Shown here piece by piece: positions 32,761 to 44,533 of a stretch of DNA of 64,000 nucleotides. The DNA is from Paracentrotus lividus (Eukaryota > Echinodermata > Echinoidea > Camarodonta > Echinidae). The notes under the pieces were generated by a model. The model was not told where the DNA came from. It made no database searches and saw only the letters and a program-made list of their open reading frames with translations. Positions within the stretch are counted from its first letter, which is position 1, and every line of letters starts with the position of its first letter. The stretch is from positions 522,289-586,288 of the forward strand of contig CALNVZ010002433.1 in the NCBI GenBank assembly GCA_940671915.1. The letters are read 5' to 3'. Made by a program: the position numbers and the translations under genes.

Positions 32761-33960
32761 AGCAGAAGAAACTTTATCAGGCCCATATGGGGGGCGGAGC
32801 AGGTTTATATTTTTTTGCAGGAGCCGAATTGTCGCCGAAGATTTATCAATTTCGCGAAATGCTGTAATAAGAAGGGTCGAGGGAATGAAAGAAACACGTT
32901 TTTCAAACTGTAGGGGGTGGACCTGCTAGCTGCCCAGCGCGTAGCGCCGGTGGAGCTATAGTATTCAATATTGATAATAAATGATGCATATTCTGGTTGT
33001 GTCATGGCATCAATGTGTACTTGTACTTCCAGAAAGTGGACTGTTAGGGATGGGGGGGGTGTCATCCCAAAGATTCTGACCAGCAAAGAAAACTTTAATT
33101 CCTTTTCTCATATTTCTGAGCTCAATCAAGCTATTTAAAACTGCCCCCTTGTAATAAGAACGTAAAGATAATGGAGAACCTTGTGATGAAAGAGTGATCA
33201 TCAATTATTTTTGAGCTGAAACACAAGTTCAAACGGGATTGGATATACAAATTTGTGTTAAATACGAGTACATTTTCTTTAAAANNNNNNNNNNNNNNNN
33301 NNNNNNNNNTTTAGGGGGGGGGGGGTTTAAATTCAATATGTCACAAAAAGAAAAAGATATGAAATTGCTGTTATTTGTTTGGTCGCTTTTATAAAGAAAA
33401 TGTACTCTTTTAACACAAATTTGTATATCCATCCCTTTGACCTTGTGTTTTTCAGCTAAAAATAAATTGATGATCACTCTTCATCAAAGTTCATTATCTT
33501 CGTTCTTATTACAAGGGGCAGTTTAAATAGCTTGATTGAGCTAAGAATATGAGAAAGGAATTAAAGTTTCTGTGGGTCAGCAATCTTGATGAAACCCCCC
33601 ATCCCTAAATGTCCACTTTCTGGAAGTACAGATACACATTGATGCATGACCAACCAGAATATGCTCATTATATAATTTGAATACTATAGTGCAAGGCGCT
33701 AGCGCTGAGCAGCTAGCGTCACCCTATTGGAAACGGATTTTTCTTTCATTCTGACCTTCTTATTACAGCATTCGTCGCGACAATTTGATAAATCTTCGCG
33801 ACATTTCGCTCCTGAAAAATATAAAAACTGCTCGCCCATAATGGGTCTGATAAGTTCTTCTGCTTCTTATAGTTTTCTTCTTTCTTTTAATTTTTTAAAT
33901 TTTGATTTATTTAATTTTCTTTTTTTATTGTTTATTCACTTTTTTTATTATATTTTTATT
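32700..33960. repeat. Large inverted repeat around a 25-N gap
   Basis: The left arm (about 32700-33284) and right arm (about 33330-33960) are inverted copies. Matching landmarks include cttctgcttctta, aatcttcg(g)cgac, cactttctggaagtac, cttgtaataagaac and acaaatttgtatatcca. Arms are about 600 bp. The gap and a G run sit at the centre, as often happens where sequencing stalls in a hairpin. Part of the arm also occurs at 6597-6715. Confidence 0.75.
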
Positions 33961-35560
33961 ATTATTATGGGAAAAAAAAAAAAAAAAAAAAAAAAAACAT
34001 CAACAACAACAACAAGCAATCAAAGTGAAATACATTACTGTTGCAGATTTATTTTTTGTGGTAAGATGTAGGCCTTTTTGCTCAAATCGGGCAAAGTTAA
34101 ACAATTCAATGAAAGTTGACTAATTTTTAAGCTTACATGTATATCAATTGAGTTTCTTTTGTATTACTTTCTTCTTCTCCCCCTCCCTTTCTTTCTTTTT
34201 TAGTTTGTACATTCTTCATACATGTGTTTCAGATTTTGTTTGTTTCCCCTTACAATATAAAAATATGGATGCAAAAGTTCCTTATTTGAAATCCTTTAAT
34301 GTGTTGTCAGCATTCTTTATGTCCACTTTTTTTTACCATGTGCTCATTGTTGTTGGTTAGCCATGTATCAGATTGTATTAACAATTAACCTCACCCCTGT
34401 ACAAGTATGAGTTCTTAAGGACTAGAAGTAAATGTATGGCAATCCCTGTAAATTATGGAACTCTATGCAAGGAGCTTCAAATTTATGAAAGATGACAAGG
34501 TATTTCAAGAGAAAAAAAAACTCATTTCATTCATGAATAGAGTTTACTATGGTTACCTGTTTTTTTTTTTTTTTTGTTTTTATTTTTTTTTCCATGATTA
34601 TATATTTAATTTGATGAGGTTTTATTAAAGAATATTCAAGAATGCACCTACATGTAAAAGCTGATTAATAATGGATTGAATTTACAAAATAAATTTACAT
34701 GTAAAACAAACAATATGTACATAAAGAGCTTAATTATATTATACAAATACATTAAAAAAGCAAAGTTTCAAACTTATAATACTGTACATCTAGCGAGAGC
34801 AAACTTTTAAAAATAACAAGGTAAATTGCTATCCAGGATGAATAAAAGAACTATAAAACATAAAGGCATGAGATTTAATAGTGCATTTCTACTGTAAATC
34901 AGTTAAACTATGTAATTACAAGAATTACCATTAATGTGCAATTTATAAGGAAATAGTGGCTAATCAAACATCAATCAGAAATATTGTTGCACCAATTTTG
35001 TTGTTGTATAATGTCTTATGATACTATTTGTACATAATATACAATATTTTTCTTCTCAGGAATATTACTTTTTATGTGCATGAATAACAGTTATGAATGG
35101 ATAACTAAAATAGGTAGGAGGAAATTTTGAGAAATGATGTGAGATTAAATAATTTATTTGGTTCCTGCAGATGGTAACTGTACAATACTGCATGATATTA
35201 AATCAAGTTTTATTTGTTTAGCCTATTAGATATGCACATTTGTACAATATTGTCAATATAATACAGAACATACATGTACATGTATACATGTTTGTGTTTT
35301 TACCGCACAGTGATTTATTATTATCATTAATAATACTACCCAATATCGATTGCAACCTATCTCCATCTTAATACATGTATTGTATTGTATTGTTTGTCAA
35401 TTACATGTGCATGTATGTTGTTTTGCTTTTGATAATAAAAGAATCAAAACAATAATGTACATGTATAATCAATTAGAGAGGAAAACTTTTTATCTCTATT
35501 AAAAAGATGAAGCGATGAATTTAACATCTCATCATTGTGTTTCATTGTACTTTAAGATGG
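33961..35560. other. Diverged copy of the short-module 3' flank
   Basis: No gene. Positions 34430-35200 retain words of the R2, R6 and R7 3' flanks (aatagtggctaatcaaa, aataacagttatgaatgga, gagattaaataattta). The remainder is AT-rich with A and T runs and tacatgta words. Confidence 0.5.
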
Positions 35561-36420
35561 ATCATCCGTTTTGGGTGCATGGTTTATTATCTACAAACAA
35601 CTTCAAGAACAGGAATGCTATGGGCGTAACTTCTTTCTATTAGTGCGAATGGTCACAATAGGTTATCGCAGAGATAAAACATATGTTGACCAGCAGACCA
35701 TTGGTCAACACAGAGGGCAATGTAGGAGGCTGATCAGGAATAGCCAAATGTCTCCTTGGTCTTCCATTCTTGTCTGGCTGCATCAAGGTTCAAATCATGT
35801 ATATGCTCGTTGCATCATCATGATGAATGATTCATCGTTTTACTTTGGCCTCCCATTGAGAGAGATGCGATTTTGCATCACTGGTTGCGTCACCATGCCA
35901 AGTTTTGTGGAATTCATGATAGACGACTGTACCGGCTTTGCATCCATTATTTTTTAACATTTGCATTGTAGAAGTAGCCATTGACATCAGCGACAGACAG
36001 TAGTGCTTCGAGGGCTGAGTCAGCATCAGCGACAATCGTACACTCCTTGGCCTCAATTCCGTGTTATCCAGACCCTTGTCCATATGATCCATATCAAATG
36101 GTCTTCCTGTGGTTCTTCAGTGTGATGATCATTGTCTATCATGTGCCTGTCCATGCAGCTTGCCGCAATGGAAGGTCTGGTGGGCAATCCTGCTTTTCTG
36201 GACAAGACATCATGCCTCAGGTTTCAGGATATCTCTCCTATCTAGAGGTCCTTTATTATCAATTGCACATCTCCAGGGCTACCAAGTTTTGAGGACATCT
36301 TTCCTTTCTAGTTGGCGTCCGTTTTCAACAATCCTCCCTGCTCGATCTCCTCCAGTTGAGCTCCTGAGAAGACAAGTCATTGTACCATAGACTCTGCATG
36401 AAGGACGTATGATCGACTAC
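35561..36420 (-). other. Unassigned, possibly decayed coding sequence downstream of R8
   Basis: Less AT-rich than its neighbours and without the usual 3' flank. On the minus strand short open stretches alternate between frames, for example one reading DRHMIDNDHHTEEPQEDH and another reading ADADSALEALLSVADVNGYF. It directly follows the R8 stop, where the other genes have either the tail or the short-module flank. It could be the relic of a type-A cytoplasmic tail. I find no homologue by eye. Confidence 0.3.
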
Positions 36421-36422
36421 AC

Positions 36423-37760
36423 TCAGTTAATCGCATGCGAATGTTGGATCTGGTATTGGTGCCTCACTGAAATGTGTTGTAGCATGTTTTGAAGACTTAT
36501 ACGCCAATGCACGTGTAGCAAGCCATATAATGCTATTGCTGACAGTACCCCTATGTAAATGATGGGATTTGTCACTCCTTCCTCTTCGTTTGGATCAGAC
36601 AGACTCATTACTTCACTCACAACAAAATATGACGAGGAATCATAATCTTGATCTGTTAAAATGGTAGAATTAGTGTCTCTGGTAGTTGACATGATTGATG
36701 TTGTGGATACAGGGGCAACAGCTGAAACATTGATGGCAATTGTTTTACATAGTACATCATCTGTTAGATTATCAAATCTTGTTTTAACTTCACGGATATG
36801 AGCTGAAATGGTAGGGTATCCTGTAACAATTACAGACCAGACATGGGCATTTATCAACTCATTTGTCAGCTCTTCCTTGCAAAGTAACACTATGTATCTG
36901 GCATCGGTTACGTAATGAGATTCGTTGCTAGTGATGTTCCACAGATTGTTATTAACATCGTACCACCATGAGAAAAGTATGTCATTGCTGTTAACGCTGC
37001 AATTATATACTGCATTCTCCTCTCCTTCATTTGTCAATAAATGATGTTCAATTGGAGGAAAATCACATGAACTTTGCTCATTCATGCTCTTGTCAAAAAT
37101 GATACACTTAATTGGCGTCTTTTGACTCGAGACATCGTCAAAATCAGCGTATACGCTGTATGAATGATTAGTTATCGAATACGGGGTTTCAGCATCCACC
37201 TTACCGGTCCGATGTTGGTACAAAAGCCGATCTCCTGCTAAAAATTGAACTAAACCTCCATCGTTTCCTTGGAACAATTCACATATCATCTGTAAAGTCT
37301 GTTTCTCTTTCAGTAGAAGAGTGGTACAATTAGGTTTCTCACTAACGATTGTCAATTGCAACATCAAAGCTGTACAGGGAACATCATTTTCCTCATTAAC
37401 TGTAATGTAGTGGATTCCTGAATCCAGCTCTAGAGCGCAGTGAATTATTACTTGATATTCTGTCTGGTTGGATGTCTTAGTCAACTTATGCCGCGAGCTG
37501 CAATTCTTGTTATTTGAACATTGTTTTATTTCAGAGCATTTCTCACTCAATTTTGATGTCGGCTTTATCCAACCTAAGGTCTGGTTTATGGATAATGGTT
37601 CTTTCAGATTAAATTGAACAGAAATAGTTTCGTACCTAATCGCATGAATCGATTTCCACTTGTAATCGCACACATCATCTTTAGCAAATAATTGGTTAAG
37701 AAGAGTTTGGAGGAATAAAAAAATTGCAAATACATCCCTACATAGGTTCCTTCGCAACAT
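36423..37760 (-). CDS. R8: intact type-A Ig-like receptor with distinct membrane segment
   Basis: Open 445-residue single-exon frame. Signal peptide 1-26, Ig-like region 1 about 31-138 (C31, W64, C129), region 2 about 143-233 (C145, C160, C219, C232), region 3 about 248-345 (C254, FSWWYD, C294), Ser/Thr stalk 348-392, hydrophobic segment 399-418 (PIIYIGVLSAIALYGLLHVH) and a 27-residue basic/His-rich tail without modules. The membrane segment differs from both the short module (WLTPVLVL) and the long module of the array, making it a third C-terminal type. It is the only undamaged type-A gene here and keeps all paired Ig cysteines. Its 5' flank resembles that of R1 and R2, and VPS13 exons begin 1.1 kb to the right on the other strand. 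Ligand and signalling partner unknown. Confidence 0.87.
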   Translation of the reverse strand: MLRRNLCRDVFAIFLFLQTLLNQLFAKDDVCDYKWKSIHAIRYETISVQFNLKEPLSINQTLGWIKPTSKLSEKCSEIKQCSNNKNCSSRHKLTKTSNQTEYQVIIHCALELDSGIHYITVNEENDVPCTALMLQLTIVSEKPNCTTLLLKEKQTLQMICELFQGNDGGLVQFLAGDRLLYQHRTGKVDAETPYSITNHSYSVYADFDDVSSQKTPIKCIIFDKSMNEQSSCDFPPIEHHLLTNEGEENAVYNCSVNSNDILFSWWYDVNNNLWNITSNESHYVTDARYIVLLCKEELTNELINAHVWSVIVTGYPTISAHIREVKTRFDNLTDDVLCKTIAINVSAVAPVSTTSIMSTTRDTNSTILTDQDYDSSSYFVVSEVMSLSDPNEEEGVTNPIIYIGVLSAIALYGLLHVHWRISLQNMLQHISVRHQYQIQHSHAIN

Positions 37761-38900
37761 TTTGAAGAGTCGGACTAGATGTGCAACATTGAGATGAAAT
37801 GGGTGTCTCTTCCCTGGTATCGTTAAATTTTTTGCTTGGATTTTTTAAATCTTCAGATAAAGCTGTCTTGTAGCCAGAGCAAGGCTAGTTAATGTGTATT
37901 GCGTTACTGGAAATGAAACGCCTCTGAGTCTGGTCAAATCGATAACAAAACAAAAAGAGATGATGTTTCATTTTTCCTTGAGGATATCATTAATTTTAAA
38001 TTTTTAGAGATATCCGTCCTCGAAATTTTACTGAGTAGTACTTAATCATATATTGAGTATAAACCAAAAATGAAACAACATTATAACAAATGATAACCAG
38101 CCGGAAAGTATCATCTTTATGTTTTATTTTGATTGGGAGAAACCAGATCATTTGTCATAAGTGAAATAATGATGGCTACTCTAGCCATGTCCTATATTGC
38201 TCTCGTATCAATCCATCATTGTTATAGTGGCATGACTTCCCAGGAAAGTTTACGAACTGATGCCCATCTAAAAGTTTTAGATAAATCAGTAGGGGCAAGT
38301 CCTCGATCAAGTTTCGAGAGGTTGATATTTTTGACAGAAGTAATCACTGCTTACCATGAAACCAATATAATTTCAAGTGTTTCTTAGTTTGTGAAACTTT
38401 TTCATTAATCATTTCAGGTCTATTGATGAGATGATACATTCAAGCCTTGAGATATTCTTGAAAGATGTGTTATTATTATTTTTTCGTGTGTTTCAATATA
38501 TTTCCAATGTACATCAATTAATAATAATAATGATAATATATGACATGTATGTAACACACTAAATCCACTTGAAAACAAGTGCTCTAAGTACATAATTAAT
38601 TGCTTAAATTAAAAAAAAGTGACTGAAAAACAATTTTTTGTAGTACCACAGGTATCTAATTTCATGTTTATTTTATGAGTTTTATGTGAATTTACAATGT
38701 GTGTTACATTATTGGGTCATTTTTTCTTTAAATGAAAGTTATTGTTTTCATTGTTTTAATCTCTATAATCATGAAGGAAGTAAGAATATCATGGACGATT
38801 TTGCCCCTCCCCAAATTATTCACGGTAAAATTATTTTTTGTTGCACATCATACAATTCTTTTCTTGTCTCTTTTTAACTGTCTTATATAAACTACTGTAG
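37761..38900. other. R8 5' flank and first visible VPS13 intron end
   Basis: 37761-38380 is a diverged type-A 5' flank and includes the empty site (near 38223) of the foldback element at 12072-13422. The rest is intron-like. Near 38775-38815 a stretch (aagaatatcatgg, gattttgcccctcc) resembles the start of the following exon, possibly an old partial duplicate. Confidence 0.5.
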
Positions 38901-39088
38901 GGAGTATGAAGAACATGGTAGACTTTGCCCCTCCTACCGAGCCCACTACCACCACACCCAGGCAGAAGCTGACTGTCCAGCTGCCTAGGTTTGAAGCACA
39001 CATGGAGCTGGAGGAGTCTCTGGACCATGTGGCCCTCCTCAGGCTGACCTGTGGTTTCCATGCATCGATCATAGACTGGTCCTTCAAT
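38901..39088 (+). CDS. VPS13: VPS13 exon 1 of window
   Basis: Acceptor ctactgtag, donor gtaagt. Starts after the first base of a codon and ends at phase 0. It encodes the SMKNMVDFAPPTEP start through the rod segment ending GFHASIIDWSFN. Confidence 0.88.
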
Positions 39089-42000
39089 GTAAGTGCCTAA
39101 CTCTGTCTTTTATTGAACTGTATCCTTAGACTTACCAAGTTTTTGGTGTGTAATGTTCCAAAGACTCTGTTTTTTTATTTTATTATTTATTCGGCTCTTT
39201 GAAACACATAATCATACATATTCATTTCAAAATAAATGACAATAATCAATGCAAATTATTTTGTAGCAGTCAACCCAGTGCATCAGTGGCGGCCAGGGAA
39301 GAGGAAAGCAAACTTAATCACTGTAACTATCATAGTCCCTCTGCCCAACCAACTGATGCACTCGGAAGACTGGTAAAAACATAGCATGAGGAAACAGATC
39401 AAATGATAAATATGAATAGTAATAATGATCAAAATAAAGGTAAACGGAAAATTAAAAACACCTTGGAAAAGAGTTACTCCATACACAAAAAGTTCAATGT
39501 TAACAATAATCATCATATACATGTAAAATGCATTTGTATGAAGTTCCATGGGGTAATTGAAATTAAGAATTGAGATCATTAAATTATGAGTCGGATGAAG
39601 ATCATGGAATCTGAGAATGAATTGAAAAGATCAAAATTAGACAAGACTCTTCTTCCAGATTAAAGATCTAAAGTAATAAATTAATAAATTCAGAGATTGT
39701 AGCATGATGTATTATCAACATAGTAATACATTGGTTATTAAGAAACATTGCGATGAAAAATATTAACTCAAATAAGGATAATTTTGGGATTTTATACAAA
39801 AATATTTATGAAATGGAGAGAGATCAAAAATTAAGAATGTAATTATGACAATAATGATACAATGTAAAACCGTTACATCTAAGTATCTTAAAGAAAAATA
39901 TAAGATATTAAAGTTGTAGACAAGCTTAAAGCCAGTGACAGGATATTATAGAAAATTATACTGCATTATAAATAATGATCCATGCAATGTTTCAAAAGTC
40001 TAACAAAGTAGTAAAAGAGATTCAAATCACCTTGCATACAAGATGAATCACACCGGCCAGAATTGAATTAATTACGTCCCTCCTCATTCACAATTAACAA
40101 TGATGTACATAAAATCTGCTGACACCATATCTTTCTATATGTAATTAAAAATAGTGATGCCATTATCCGTTCTAGACCATACAAATCCTAAAAGGAAATT
40201 TAGACATTGATAATTTTTGGGGAACCTCATATTTGTTGCTTCTTGGGGCTCTTAAAGTGTTTCTGTAAGCAAATTAGCCAAATTTTTATAACTACTAACC
40301 TTCCCAAATTAAATTAGCAACAAACCAGATGGTACATGTATTTATCTTCTTCAATGCAGTTGAGAGCAGAGGCTGAGATGCATCTGGGTATGACGTCTTA
40401 CAATGAGAAGCTATCGGTATGGGAACCTATCATTGAACCAGTCATGGCTAAAGAGGGTGACTACAGACCATGGGAGGTCACTGCAAAGGTAATTATGATG
40501 ATGATGGTTGTGTTAGCGATGAGAATTGTGAAGTTGTGGCCGATGCTCATGTTGATGATGAGGATGATGATGAGAGTGGTTATGTGTATGGTGGTAGTGG
40601 TTGTGATGGTGATGTTGATGATAATGGTGATGATGCAGATGTTGATGGTGATGATGTGTATGATGATAATGATGATGATGATGATGCTGATGGTTATGAT
40701 GTATATGAAGTGGTGTGTTGATGGTGGTGATGATAGTGGTGATGATGTTGAAAATATTAAGGATAGGTGTTATAATGATGTCAATTGTGATGATTATGGA
40801 GAAATTAAGATGACTGTTATGATGAAGGTGATATTGGTGGCACTGATGATGATGTTGACGCTATATTGTTTATTTTGTCTACATCTTTCATCAGCTAACC
40901 CGTGCAGAGAGCCACCCTATCAAGTGTTACAGCATGTCAGACCAGAGTCCTAACGGTCCTAGGGATAGTGTTGATGGTGGTATCCAGCTAGTCCATACTC
41001 CTGGATCCTATCCAGTTACTGAGACAGATTCTGACAGCGATACAACCAGTGAGACAGAGCTGGAATGGGACGGTCATTACAGTAGTAGCTTCCTTAGCAG
41101 TGGTGAGTTGCATTGAATTTCACTTTTCAGTATTATAAATGTTGCCTATGAATGCTCACATGCTTTTGACTAGTATTTAACTTTTGTAAACCCTAGGCCA
41201 TAGCAACAATTTTTCCTCTTGTCTTCCATGTGTACTACCTGCTCTCTCTCTCTCTCTCACTCTCTCTCTCTCTCTCTCTCTATCGATTTTTACAATCCAT
41301 ATATTTTTTTAATGTACTTATTTGGTTGAAGTAGTAATTTTATGTGTGGTGCTTTCAGATTTTAATGGCTTAAATTATTAAAAATATGTGTATAATTTTG
41401 AAATTAGCAGTAGAATAAGTGTGTGTTGTATTGTGGCTTACACCATACACATGTTTGTGGAACTATATTAGAAATGCTGGTGACCTCACATTTTAGGTTT
41501 ACATATACATTTACATACAACTTGGGAAATAATTATAAGACCAAACCGTATGGGAGCTTAGTAGGAAAGTGGTCTAATAATTATTGCCCAAGCTATATTT
41601 TGCATCTCTGTCTGAACTTATTGGAGAATTTATTGCAACTATCAGCTATACAAACAACTAAAGCAATGACCCTGATGATAAATTTTATCTATTAACTTGA
41701 AATCAATTTTCAGACATCGCAAGCCCTCAAGACGAGGACAGGAACCCGCCCCAGGAAAGCAAGTCAGATAATGAAGATGAGGATGAGAATGATGGAGGAT
41801 TCTTTAACAAAGTTGAGAATATATTCAGAGATATCTTCACCAGTGATTCAGAGGAAGAAGAGGAGTCTCAAGCAGGTATATGCAGGGTTCATACGGGTCA
41901 TGGAAAACCTGGAAAGTTATGGAATTTTGCTATATTGTGTCTCTGACCTTGAAAGTCATGGAAAATCTATTTTTCCATTGAAAAGTCATTGAAAGTCATG

Positions 42001-44490
42001 TTATATCAAAATTTGTCAATATTCAATTCATGTAGCTGAGAGCATTGAGAATCCCAGAGCGTTGTGCGTCTTCGGTGCAAAATTCTTTGAAAAGTTGTCT
42101 AATGGTCATGGAAAAGTCATGGAATTCTTTATTGAAAGGTCATGGAAAGTCATGGTATTGAACTTCCATAAAAGTGTATGAACCCTGATATGAGATCTAA
42201 ATTTGAAGAAATGAATGAAATATTATAACTCTAATCTCTATTATGGAGCTGACTTCATGTTACAGAAGGGGCTGACAAATTCATTTATTTGAGTAGAGTA
42301 AATAATGGTAGTATGATACGTATTGCGATTGGTCGGATAAGTGTCATATGTCGTTCAATATATTGTATATTAAACAATTTTTTTTTTTTATTGGATGTTT
42401 GGAAGGCCATTTTAAAAAGAATAGCGTTGGGTCACTTTTCTGATTCTGCTCTAGCATTGCAGCAACAATATATGTCATAATATCTTAGCACACAAAATAA
42501 AGCTGAAGACAATTGATAATTATTAGAGATATACCAAAGTTCTAGGGTTCTATATACTTGTACTACATGTATAATGAATATTGCAAGTTATATGTACAAC
42601 CTCACTGGAATATATCAATTCAAAATACTAAATTATCCATTGTGCAGGTCTATTTCACCTGATCATGAGCCTACGGCCTCGGTGAAACAAATGTGCACTC
42701 ACAAAATTTAAATATTTGTAGTGCACTTACTTGTAATCCAGTACGTTACATGATAGACCATGCAGTATATATAATATTGTGCTTTTTGCTTTTGTTTTGA
42801 TCAATATCTAGGTGGGAGAAGTGAAACCGATGGAGGCAGGAGGATGGAGTTGGCCCTATCAGGTGGATTGAATATAGGACAGTCTGATAGTGGAATCTCA
42901 TCATCAGCTAGGAACTCAAACTCATTGGCCAGCTCAGAGCCAAGAGGTTTGTACGTAATGAAAGTGTAGATAGAAGAGGAGGAGGGAGTTTGTGGGAACA
43001 GAAAGAAGAGACAGTGATAGAAAATGGGGAAGATAGATGGTAGGTGGTGTAAGAACCAAAGCTGATTAAGAGAGGAGAATGAAGTTGGCTCTATCTGGTG
43101 GAGTGAATATAGGACAGTCTGATAGTGGGATATCATCATCAGCTAGGAACTCAAACTCACTGGCTAGCTCAGAACCTAGAGGTTTGTACATAAAGAGTAG
43201 AGAGAAGGGGAGAAGGGAGATACATGTAGTAGGGACAGAAAGAAAAGACAGGGATAGAAAAGGGGTATGTGTGAGAGAGATGAAATGGAGTTGGCTCTGT
43301 CAGGTGGAGTGAATATAGGACAGTCTGATAGTGGGATACCATCATCAGCTAGGAACTCCAATTCACTGGCTAGCTCAGATAATGAAATGTTGCACAGAAG
43401 GGGAGGTAGCCTAAAAAAAAAGAAATAACCAGAGGTGGCAACAGATGGTAGAGAAAATGGAGAAGAGGAGAAGCATGGAAAACATGAATAAAGCCAACTT
43501 TTCTGTATAGATGTATATGAAAAGCATGCTAGTTTTACAAATCTAGTTGATGATTGTGATACCCCGAAAGTGGAGGGGAAACTTTAATACTGTGATTGGA
43601 TTGTACACCCTGTCAATGAGTTATTGTCCTTTGTCCGATAGAAGTATACGTCTTTTAAAAACAATGATGCTCATGTAGGATGCATGGAAAATTAAAAGCC
43701 AAACACAGTAAGATATTAACCCTTTAGCAAATAAACCGCCCGAGACCGCCCCTCATCTTACTCACTAAACCGCCCCAAATCGCCCCTGTCTTAAGCACGC
43801 TTTAGTCAAGGTTGTATCCAAAATATGTGATGAAACATGCCCATACTTCTTGTGGATTACCCATTGGATGTGTGCTGTCCGATTCTGCACGAGAAAATAT
43901 GTTTTAAGAGCTATTCTTATTGGAAAAACGTGATTTAAACACAGCATAACCCTTTCCGCTATTGAGTATTGAGAAACTGACACTTTTCACGCAGTCTCTA
44001 GGTGCTAAAGGTTTAAGACAACATCCTTTTTCCTATTCTTTAGTGATGACGAGCTTGTCAAATGTTGATACCAAAGTCATTTTTAGAGAGCACACAGAAA
44101 GATTAAACAATAAAGGTCCTCTTCAAGACTCCTCATATAGTTGATACTGCGAAACACTGCATTCATTTCCCTCTCTTATATTCTCCATTGACTAACAAGC
44201 AATACATTGAAATCTTATTTTGATGACCTATCTACTGTATGCATATTCTTCAGGAATGAGTTTTGAGTATTTTTTTTTCTTATTGCAGATGAATTGGATA
44301 GCGACACAGAGGTTACCGATGTGGAGATGATGGCTAACTACGTGATTGTCAATTCTCAGGACAAGCTGCAGGTCACAGTGACCCCTGTCTCCCTGGGAGT
44401 GGTCAAGGACCTAGCAGAGGCCTTCAGTACAGTCCCAGAACCACAGCTACAAGTAAGGACTTGATGGTGGGATGATGATGATGATGGTGG

Positions 44491-44533
<43 letters not shown>

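Noticed and set aside
35571-35957. 128-codon plus-strand frame as a gene
   Set aside because: No recognisable domain or homologue by eye; it lies opposite broken coding-like stretches on the minus strand.
2243-37760. V(D)J-like rearranging segments
   Set aside because: Each receptor is a complete single-exon gene. I saw no heptamer/nonamer-like signals next to the domains.
40336-40953. Met/Asp-rich long open frames
   Set aside because: Translations of GATGAT microsatellite; only 40360-40488 is a real exon. The same holds for frames at 52394-53107.
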